NCBI RefSeq assembly: GCF_024753205.1
Contig: NZ_JANUGZ010000001.1
Location: forward strand, 1,054,001-1,118,000
Source of the DNA: Massilia aurea
Lineage (GTDB): Bacteria > Pseudomonadota > Gammaproteobacteria > Burkholderiales > Burkholderiaceae_D
Direction: 5' to 3'
DNA: 64,000 bases
Shown: in pieces, positions 57,805 through 64,000 of the stretch
Layout of the letters: the number at the start of each line of letters is the position of its first letter
Numbering within the stretch: the stretch's first letter is position 1
Made by a program: the position numbers and the translations under genes
The notes under the pieces: model-generated
Told to the model about the DNA's origin: nothing
The model's input: only the letters and a program-made list of their open reading frames with translations
Database searches by the model: none

Positions 57805-59652
57805 TTAATCCACCAGCAAGCTCGCGCGCGACTGCGGTACAGGCTGCGCACCGCTGCGCGCAGGCACCGGCACATCGAACTGATAATCGGCCGCCGCATG
57901 CACTTCCCAGCCGCCGTCACCCGTCAGCCACAGCACATGGGTATGGTGGCGCAGCACGCCGGCGCGGTGCGCGACGCTGACCAGCGTCGTGCCCTTGTCG
58001 CGCAGGCGCTTGTACAGCGACGACTCGTTGGCAGAGTCGAGCGCGCTGGTGGCTTCGTCCAGGATCACGATGGCTGGCTCGTGCACCAGCACGCGGCCGA
58101 ACGCCAGGCGCTGCTGCTCGCCGATTGACAACAGCTTTTCCCAGTCGAGCGTGGCGTCCAGACCTCCGACGCGCTCGGCCAGATACGGCAGGTGCACCTG
58201 CTCGAGGATGGCGGTCAATTGCTCGTCGCTCAGCGACGTGCGGGTGCTTGGATAAATCAGCTGGCTGCGCAGCGTGCCCGGTTGCAGATACGGCTGCTGT
58301 GGCAAAAAGAAGAAATCCTCGCGCGGCGGATGATGAATCACCCCGCTGCCCTTGTGCCAGAGCCCGGCAATGGCGCGCAGCAGCGAGCTCTTGCCGCAGC
58401 CGCTGTCGCCGTTGATCAGCAGCGCGTCGCCCGGCCTCAGCGACAGTGTCAGATCCTTGATCAGCACGCGGTCGGATTGTGGCGGACACAAGGTCAGCGA
58501 CTCGAGTGCAAGACGGTCGCCAGGGGTACGCGTGATGCGGGCCTGCACGTCGCACGGATTGCCAGCCGGCGGCTCGGGCATCACATGCATTGACAAGGTC
58601 TGCAGGCGGCCAATGCCGGCGACGAAACGGCTCAGGCTCTCGAAGTTGTCGACGATGACGCCGACCGCTGTCAGCACTGCCGTGAACGCGCCGGCCGCCT
58701 GCACCGCACGCCCCACTTCGAGCTCGCCCGACAGGACGGCATCGGCCAGGATCACGAACGGCAGCACCAGCGTGAGCTGGCTGAAGGTGCGCTGAAACAG
58801 GTTGAGCGCGCGCTGCTTCTTGATCAGGCGCGAAAAATTATGGATGACCTTGTTGAACTTGCTGTCGATGTGCGCGCGCTCCTGCGCTTCGCCACCATAG
58901 AAGGCGATCGACTCGGCATTCTCGCGCAGGCGAATCAGGCTGAACCGGAAATCGGCTTCGCGTCGCAACTGCCAGAAATTCAGGTGAATCAGCGGATTGC
59001 CGAAGACGAGCAGCGCGATCATTGTACCCAGCACGGCGTAGGCTACCAGCACCGCCACCAGCACGTGAGAAATGGACCACAGCACGGCGCTGAAGGCCAC
59101 CAGCTGCATCAGCGAACCCAGGAAGATCAGCATGAAGTGCACCGAGCGGCCGGTGAACGTGTTCACATCCTCGCAGATGCGCTGGTCGGGGTTGTCGATC
59201 TCCTGGTTCGAGCCCAGCTCGTAGTATTTGCGGCCACCCACGTAACCATCGAGGAAGCGCCGCGTCAGCCAGCGCCGCCACTTGTTCGCGAACAGGTCGC
59301 GCATGTAGTAGTAGAACGCGTAGATCGGCACGGCGAACGCGAGCACGATCAGGCATGCCTGGACCGCGCCCCAGAAGCGGTTCCGGTCCTTGCCGGCCAG
59401 CGCCGAGGTCAGCTCGCCGGCCTGGTCGTTCAGCATCACGGCGAGCTTGGTTTCCACCAGCATCAACACGATCAACAGCGCCAGCAGCAGCCAGGCCCGC
59501 TTGCGCTCGTCGCCCAGCCAGTACGGCTTGGCGACGCTGACGAACTGTTTCCATGCAGCCACCGACAAGGGCGGCCCTCTGCGCTTTTTCTTCGTGTTGC
59601 CAGGAATGTCGCGGGTCATTCCGTCGTCGTGCGTCTGTTTCTGGGCCGTCAT
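57805..59652 (-). CDS. SbmA/YddA-type ABC transporter (permease fused to ATPase)
   Basis: 615 residues from the ATG at 59652; the ATG at 59619 is an alternative since neither has a strong ribosome site. The membrane domain (about 45-350) has six helices and the SbmA/BacA-like motif YYELGSNQEIDNPDQRICED. The ATPase domain carries Walker A NGDSGCGKSSLLRAIAG, signature SIGEQQRLAFGRVL and Walker B AIVILDEATSALD. Relatives import peptides or cobalamin. Monocistronic; convergent with the SDR gene. Confidence 0.88.
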   Translation of the reverse strand: MTAQKQTHDDGMTRDIPGNTKKKRRGPPLSVAAWKQFVSVAKPYWLGDERKRAWLLLALLIVLMLVETKLAVMLNDQAGELTSALAGKDRNRFWGAVQACLIVLAFAVPIYAFYYYMRDLFANKWRRWLTRRFLDGYVGGRKYYELGSNQEIDNPDQRICEDVNTFTGRSVHFMLIFLGSLMQLVAFSAVLWSISHVLVAVLVAYAVLGTMIALLVFGNPLIHLNFWQLRREADFRFSLIRLRENAESIAFYGGEAQERAHIDSKFNKVIHNFSRLIKKQRALNLFQRTFSQLTLVLPFVILADAVLSGELEVGRAVQAAGAFTAVLTAVGVIVDNFESLSRFVAGIGRLQTLSMHVMPEPPAGNPCDVQARITRTPGDRLALESLTLCPPQSDRVLIKDLTLSLRPGDALLINGDSGCGKSSLLRAIAGLWHKGSGVIHHPPREDFFFLPQQPYLQPGTLRSQLIYPSTRTSLSDEQLTAILEQVHLPYLAERVGGLDATLDWEKLLSIGEQQRLAFGRVLVHEPAIVILDEATSALDSANESSLYKRLRDKGTTLVSVAHRAGVLRHHTHVLWLTGDGGWEVHAAADYQFDVPVPARSGAQPVPQSRASLLVD

Positions 59653-59842
59653 GATTCTGCAATGCCTGTTTCTGGGACGTCCGACCGCGGCGGCTCGTCC
59701 GGTATTACGATAATTCTTGCAGACATGGCAGGTTAGGCGCCCATGTCTGCAGGCCCGTGAATTGTATTTACCCAATTCACGCGCCCAGCATACGGTTGCG
59801 TGTAAAACTATTCAGTGCGGAAACAGACATAATCATGCAATA

Positions 59843-59880
59843 AAAAAACCGCCAGGCTCACGCACTGGCGGTTCTTTTTT
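59843..59880. terminator. Bidirectional terminator after pnp
   Basis: Nine-base-pair stem AACCGCCAG / CTGGCGGTT with a nine-base loop. On the minus strand it is followed by seven T residues, and it lies about 49 bases beyond the pnp stop; the plus strand also has a T run. Compact and strong. Between 59653 and here I see only the upstream region of the ABC transporter gene. Confidence 0.9.
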
Positions 59881-59921
59881 AGCGCGGAAGCGGCGAACCG
59901 CTTCCGTTGCCTGCAGCGTGA

Positions 59922-62024
59922 TTACACCGCTGCGCCTTCGACCGGATCAGCCGCCTTCATCGACAGCTTCAGACGACCGCGCTCGTCGGTCTCGAGGACC
60001 TTGACGCGCACTTGCTGGCCTTCTTTCAGGTAGTCGGCAACAGCGTTGACACGCTCGTTGGCGATCTGCGAGATGTGCAGCAGGCCATCCTTGCCTGGCA
60101 TGACTTGGACGATCGCGCCGAAGTCCAGCAGTTTCAGCACGGTGCCGTCGTAGGTCTTGCCCACTTCGACCGATGCGGTCAGCTCTTCGATGCGGCGCTT
60201 GGCTTCCTGGCCGGCAGCAGCGTCGACCGACGCGATCGTGACCACGCCTTCGTCGCTGATGTCGATCTGGGTGCCGGTCTCTTCGGTCAGCGCGCGGATG
60301 ACGGCGCCGCCCTTGCCGATGACGTCACGGATCTTCTCTGGATTGATGCGGATGGTGATCAGGCGTGGCGCGAAGTCCGACAGTTCGGTCTTCACGGTTG
60401 GCATGGCCTTCTGCATTTCGCCCAGGATGTGGTGACGGCCTTCTTTGGCTTGCGCCAGTGCCACCTGCATGATTTCCTTGGTGATGCCCTGGATCTTGAT
60501 GTCCATCTGCAGCGCGGTGATGCCTGCTGCGGTACCGGCCACCTTGAAGTCCATGTCGCCCAGGTGATCTTCATCGCCCAGGATGTCCGACAGCACGGCG
60601 AACTTGCCGCCTTCCTTGATCAGGCCCATGGCGATACCGGCCACGTGCGATTTCATCGGCACGCCGGCGTCCATCAGTGCCAGGCAGCCGCCGCAGACGG
60701 AGGCCATCGACGACGAACCGTTCGACTCGGTGATTTCCGAGACCAGGCGCACCGAGTAGCTGAAGTCTTCCGGATCCGGCAGCGCAGCGATCAGCGCGCG
60801 CTTGGCCAGACGGCCGTGGCCGACTTCGCGGCGCTTCGGCGTACCGACGCGGCCGGTTTCGCCGGTGGCGAACGGAGGCATGTTGTAGTGCATCATGAAC
60901 GAATCGGTGTACTCGCCCATCAGTGCATCGATCTTCTGGCTGTCGCGTGCAGTGCCCAGCGTAGCAACGACCAGCGCCTGCGTTTCACCGCGGGTGAACA
61001 GGGCCGAACCGTGGGTACGTGGCAGCACGCTCGAACGGATCGAGATCGGACGCACGGTGCGGGTGTCGCGACCGTCGATGCGTGGCTCGCCTTCCAGGAT
61101 CTGCGAACGCACGACCTTGGCTTCCATGTCGAACAGGATGTTGCCGACGTCGCCAGCATCGGCCGTGACGCCAGCGGCGCTCAGGTCAGCCATCACTTCG
61201 GACGACAGCGACTTCAGCTTTTGCTGACGCGCCGATTTTTCGCGGGTCTGGTACGCATCGCGCACTTTCGCGCCGGCCAGTTCGCCGATACGGGCGATCA
61301 GCTCTTCGTTCTTTGGCGCCGGCGCCCATTCGACTTCCGGCTTGCCGCCTTCGGCGACCAGGTCGTGGATCGCATCGATCACGACTTTCATCTGGTCATG
61401 GCCGAACACGACGGCGCCCAGCATGATTTCTTCGGACAGTTGCTTGGCTTCCGACTCGACCATCAGGACGGCGGTTTCGGTACCGGCCACGACCAGGTCC
61501 ATCTGCGACGTCTTCAGCTCGGTGGTGGTCGGGTTCAGGATGTACTGGCCATTCGCGTAGCCGACGCGCGCTGCGCCGATCGGGCCACTGAACGGGATAC
61601 CGGCGATGCACAGGGCAGCCGAAGCGCCGATCATCGCAGGGATGTCCGGATCGATTTCAGGGTTGACCGACAGCACGTGGATGATGACCTGGACTTCGTT
61701 CAGGTAGCCTTCCGGGAACAGCGGACGGATTGGACGGTCGATCAGACGCGAGGTGAGCGTTTCTTTTTCGGAAGGACGGCCTTCGCGCTTGAAGAAACCG
61801 CCCGGGATTTTACCCGCAGCATACGTTTTCTCGAGGTAGTCGACGGTCAGCGGGAAGAAGTCCTGGCCCGGCTTGGCATCCTTGCGTGCGACCACGGTTG
61901 CCAGCACGACGGTATCTTCGACCGACACCACGACGGCGCCGCTTGCCTGGCGCGCGATTTCGCCCGTCTCCAGGGTGACAGTGTGTTGACCGTACTGGAA
62001 GGTTTTCGTAACTTTGTTAAACAT
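59922..62024 (-). CDS. pnp: Polyribonucleotide nucleotidyltransferase (PNPase)
   Basis: Phosphorolytic 3'-5' exoribonuclease of the RNA degradosome, 700 residues. Two RNase PH cores (about 10-140 and 315-470), with conserved [12 protein letters not shown] and the catalytic region [20 protein letters not shown] at about 385, then the KH domain ([20 protein letters not shown], about 560) and an S1 domain ([20 protein letters not shown], about 620). AAAGGGA precedes the start. It follows rpsO, the classic order. Confidence 0.98.
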   Translation of the reverse strand: MFNKVTKTFQYGQHTVTLETGEIARQASGAVVVSVEDTVVLATVVARKDAKPGQDFFPLTVDYLEKTYAAGKIPGGFFKREGRPSEKETLTSRLIDRPIRPLFPEGYLNEVQVIIHVLSVNPEIDPDIPAMIGASAALCIAGIPFSGPIGAARVGYANGQYILNPTTTELKTSQMDLVVAGTETAVLMVESEAKQLSEEIMLGAVVFGHDQMKVVIDAIHDLVAEGGKPEVEWAPAPKNEELIARIGELAGAKVRDAYQTREKSARQQKLKSLSSEVMADLSAAGVTADAGDVGNILFDMEAKVVRSQILEGEPRIDGRDTRTVRPISIRSSVLPRTHGSALFTRGETQALVVATLGTARDSQKIDALMGEYTDSFMMHYNMPPFATGETGRVGTPKRREVGHGRLAKRALIAALPDPEDFSYSVRLVSEITESNGSSSMASVCGGCLALMDAGVPMKSHVAGIAMGLIKEGGKFAVLSDILGDEDHLGDMDFKVAGTAAGITALQMDIKIQGITKEIMQVALAQAKEGRHHILGEMQKAMPTVKTELSDFAPRLITIRINPEKIRDVIGKGGAVIRALTEETGTQIDISDEGVVTIASVDAAAGQEAKRRIEELTASVEVGKTYDGTVLKLLDFGAIVQVMPGKDGLLHISQIANERVNAVADYLKEGQQVRVKVLETDERGRLKLSMKAADPVEGAAV

Positions 62025-62141
62025 GGGGTATCCCTTTCATTTTGCCGACAGATTTTCAGGTGCTGTCGTTCACCTCTCACCACGGGCCGTTCACGAGCAG
62101 AACAGCCTTGCAACAACAAACAAACCGCTCAAAAACGAAAA

Positions 62142-62171
62142 ATGCCCGCGACAGAGAACTGGCGCAGGCAT
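62142..62171 (-). terminator. Hairpin between rpsO and pnp
   Basis: On the minus strand ATGCCTGCG pairs with CGCGGGCAT (one G-T wobble) around a 12-base loop, and TTTTTCG follows. It lies 31 bases after the rpsO stop. It could be a partial terminator or, as in other bacteria, a processing site in the rpsO-pnp message. Confidence 0.65.
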
Positions 62172-62202
62172 CTTCAGACTTAAACCGTCTGGCGCAAACG
62201 AA

Positions 62203-62472
62203 TTACTTACGCAGGCCCAGTTTGGCGATCAGGTCGCGGTAACGGTTCAGATCCTTGTTCTTCAGGTACGACAGCAGGCTCTTACGACGGTTGACCATCA
62301 TGATCAGACCACGACGCGAGTGGTGATCTTTCTGGTGGGCCTTGAAGTGGCCGTTCAGGTCGTTGATGCGTGCGGTCAGCAGTGCAACTTGCACTTCTGG
62401 CGAACCGGTGTCTTTTTCGCCGCGTGCGTTGTCCGCGATAATCGCGGCTTTGTTCAGAGTTTCTACGGTCAT
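62203..62472 (-). CDS. rpsO: 30S ribosomal protein S15
   Basis: 89 residues from the ATG at 62472, with GAAAGG upstream; standard S15 length. Conserved [20 protein letters not shown] and [20 protein letters not shown] contact 16S rRNA helix 22, followed by [17 protein letters not shown]. The upstream frame extension to 62517 is noncoding leader. Genes rpsO and pnp are a conserved pair. Confidence 0.98.
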   Translation of the reverse strand: MTVETLNKAAIIADNARGEKDTGSPEVQVALLTARINDLNGHFKAHQKDHHSRRGLIMMVNRRKSLLSYLKNKDLNRYRDLIAKLGLRK

Positions 62473-62560
62473 GATGTTACCTTTCACATGCGGTGCAAGA
62501 GTCGCAACCCAGCGCACCGTGATTGATTAAAATGCCTGCCCGGATTCGGACAGACCGGCA

Positions 62561-62589
62561 AGTATAGTGCAAAACGCGGGTACCGACCA
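62561..62589 (-). promoter_or_regulatory. Candidate rpsO promoter
   Basis: TATACT on the minus strand at 62566-62561 is a good -10; a -35 (TGGTCG at 62589-62584, 17-base spacing) is weak. About 89 bases upstream of the rpsO start. Visual candidate. Confidence 0.4.
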
Positions 62590-62627
62590 GCGTTTGCCCG
62601 CCCTGCCGCCAAGTAAAGGACAAAATA

Positions 62628-63128
62628 ATGCACCGGATGATGAAAATAACAACGCTGGCTGCCACGCTGTTGCTGGCAGCGTGCGCCACGCGCCCTGCCC
62701 CGTTGCCGGGCGAAACGGCCGACGTGGTCCAGGCCAAGCTCGGCAAGCCGACGTCCATCTATGTCGATGGCAATGGCGCGGCGCGCTCGCTCGAATACGC
62801 GACGGGGCCGATGGGTCAATACACGTGGATGGCACGCCTTGACCCCGATGGCCGCTTGACGGCCTACGAGCAGGTGCTCACTGGTGAAAAATTTGCCACG
62901 CTCAAGGTCGACCAAGCGACCAAGGAGCAGGTCTTGCGCACGATCGGGCGCCCTGCCGAACGCTCGCGTGTGGCGATGCAGAACTACGAGGTCTGGTCGT
63001 ACCGCTACAAGGAGGCCGGCGTCTGGAACTCGCTGATGCACGTGCACTTCGACGAGGGAGGCGTCGTGCGCCAGATGATGAACGGGCCTGACCCGATGTA
63101 CGAACCGAGGGACCGCAGCTCCTGGTAG
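62628..63128 (+). CDS. Small outer-membrane-type lipoprotein, BamE/OmlA-like
   Basis: 166 residues, with AAAGGA upstream. Lipobox LLLAACAT gives the lipidated Cys at about residue 19. The remainder resembles the BamE/SmpA alpha-beta fold, with two repeats around VVQAKLGKPTSIYVDGNGAA and KEQVLRTIGRPAERSRVAMQ. Sorting to the outer membrane is inferred (residue +2 is Ala). Function unknown. Divergent from rpsO. Confidence 0.75.
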   Translation: MHRMMKITTLAATLLLAACATRPAPLPGETADVVQAKLGKPTSIYVDGNGAARSLEYATGPMGQYTWMARLDPDGRLTAYEQVLTGEKFATLKVDQATKEQVLRTIGRPAERSRVAMQNYEVWSYRYKEAGVWNSLMHVHFDEGGVVRQMMNGPDPMYEPRDRSSW

Positions 63129-63148
63129 GGGCTGCGGTATGAGGCGGG

Positions 63149-64000
63149 TTAGCGCGCCGGCGGCAGCTTGCGCCCGCCGTCGCTGTGCACGAAGTCTTCG
63201 ATCGCATCGAGCGACGGTGCCAGGCGGCGCAGCGAGCTCGATAGCGTTGCGAGCAGCGTGACGTGGTTCACGCCGGTAAAACTCACTTCGCGGACCGGCA
63301 CGCCGGTCGCGCGCAGCCGGTCCGCCAGCGCGCCCGTGTTGCGCTCGGGATCGACCGTCGAATCGTTGCGCGCCGCGATCAACAGCGCGGGCGGCGCATT
63401 GACCGTCACGTGGTTGATCGGCTGCGAATCGCGCGGCGTATTCGGGTACAGGAACACCGGGCGCGTCGTTTCATTTTCCACGGGCAGGAAGTTGTAGGGG
63501 CCGGCCATGCCGATCCAGCCGCGCAGGATGCTCGGCGCCGTGCCCTGTGCCCGCAACCAGCGCGGATCGAGCGCCAGCATCGCCGCGTTGTACGCGCCGG
63601 CGCTGTGGCCCATCGCGTAGATGCGCTTCGGATCGCCGCCATAGGCCTTGATCCGGCGCGACGTCCAGGCCAGTGCTTCGGCGCTGTCGGTCAGGAAATC
63701 TGGGTAGCGTACCTGCGGATACAGGCGGTAGTCGGGAATGACCACCACGAAACCACGCGCCGCCAGCGCGCGGCCGACGAAGGCATAGTCGCCCCGCTCG
63801 CCATTGACCCAGTTGCCGCCGTAGTAGAACACGATGACGGGCGCCGGGCCGGTCCAGTTTTCGGGCCGGTAGATGTCGAGTACGTGACGTGGATTGGTGC
63901 CATAGGCAGCCGAGGCCACCGTGCGCGTGGCACCGCTCGGTGAGACCGCGTTGACCAGCGACAGCGGCGAGCAGGCCGCGAGCAGCCCCGACAGCAGCAG
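63149..64000 (-). CDS. Lipoprotein alpha/beta hydrolase (5' end outside window)
   Basis: 283 codons from the right edge to a stop at 63149, no start in the window. The first residues, LLLSGLLAACSPLSLVNAVS, form a lipobox, so only the first few residues are missing. Alpha/beta-hydrolase features: oxyanion HGGN-like VIVFYYGGNWVNGER, nucleophile motif GHSAGAYNAAML (Ser, about residue 135 of the visible part), an Asp in ARNDSTVDP and the catalytic His in GVNHVTLLATL. Carboxylesterase-like; substrate unknown. Convergent with the lipoprotein gene. Confidence 0.85.
   Translation of the reverse strand: MLLSGLLAACSPLSLVNAVSPSGATRTVASAAYGTNPRHVLDIYRPENWTGPAPVIVFYYGGNWVNGERGDYAFVGRALAARGFVVVIPDYRLYPQVRYPDFLTDSAEALAWTSRRIKAYGGDPKRIYAMGHSAGAYNAAMLALDPRWLRAQGTAPSILRGWIGMAGPYNFLPVENETTRPVFLYPNTPRDSQPINHVTVNAPPALLIAARNDSTVDPERNTGALADRLRATGVPVREVSFTGVNHVTLLATLSSSLRRLAPSLDAIEDFVHSDGGRKLPPAR

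Noticed and set aside
60012..62183. 723-codon plus-strand open frame
   Set aside because: Antisense shadow of pnp.

Overview
The window is high-GC chromosomal DNA from a betaproteobacterium, most likely Oxalobacteraceae (Massilia/Duganella/Telluria-like). The reasons are the gene order tpiA-secG-tRNA-Leu-nuoA..., the rpsO-pnp pair nearby, PEP-CTERM proteins, and dockerin and cohesin proteins of the type seen in that family. This placement is from pattern recognition, not a database search. I see no insertion sequence, integrase, prophage or CRISPR array.

Layout. 1-13.3 kb (minus strand) is housekeeping: tpiA, secG, tRNA-Leu(GAG), then the respiratory complex I operon nuoA to nuoL, with nuoL cut by the left edge. 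13.4-17.7 kb (minus) holds a PIG3-type quinone oxidoreductase, a MYG1-family protein, an SRPBCC-like protein, a Sel1-repeat protein and a GIN-domain adhesin-like protein. 17.9-24.9 kb (plus) is an exported-protease block: an active/inactive pair of M16 peptidases, a 1003-aa secreted zinc metalloprotease ending in a dockerin, and immediately downstream a PEP-CTERM protein whose body is a cohesin domain. 24.9-32.7 kb is accessory: an EthD / luciferase-like monooxygenase / MFS operon with a divergent LysR regulator, an AraC/cupin divergent pair, small proteins and a second PEP-CTERM protein. 32.8-40.3 kb (minus) carries an orphan LivK-type binding protein with a secreted M20 amidohydrolase, a Tat-exported Gfo/Idh/MocA oxidoreductase with a membrane-anchored cytochrome P450, a degenerate receiver, and a YvbH-like PH-domain protein in a patch that reads less GC-rich than its surroundings. 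40.3-43.7 kb is modE divergent from modABC with a ModE-like operator between them.

43.7-49.7 kb (minus) is a six-gene stressosome operon: rsbR, rsbS, rsbT, a GHKL kinase-SpoIIE phosphatase fusion (RsbX-like), a histidine kinase whose N-terminus looks like a dead RsbT domain, and a receiver-PAS-kinase-receiver hybrid. No sigma factor, RsbV or RsbW is present, so the output is probably a two-component phosphorelay. 49.8-55.9 kb (minus) is czcICBA heavy-metal efflux, preceded by a MerR-type promoter with a 19-bp spacer and a near-leaderless start. 55.9-64.0 kb has a LysR/SDR divergent pair, an SbmA/YddA-type ABC transporter, pnp, rpsO, a small lipoprotein and a lipoprotein alpha/beta hydrolase cut by the right edge.

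The two most interesting systems are the neighbouring dockerin-protease and cohesin-PEP-CTERM genes, which suggest a Gram-negative surface-tethered protease, and the stressosome wired to histidine kinases through a pseudo-RsbT domain.
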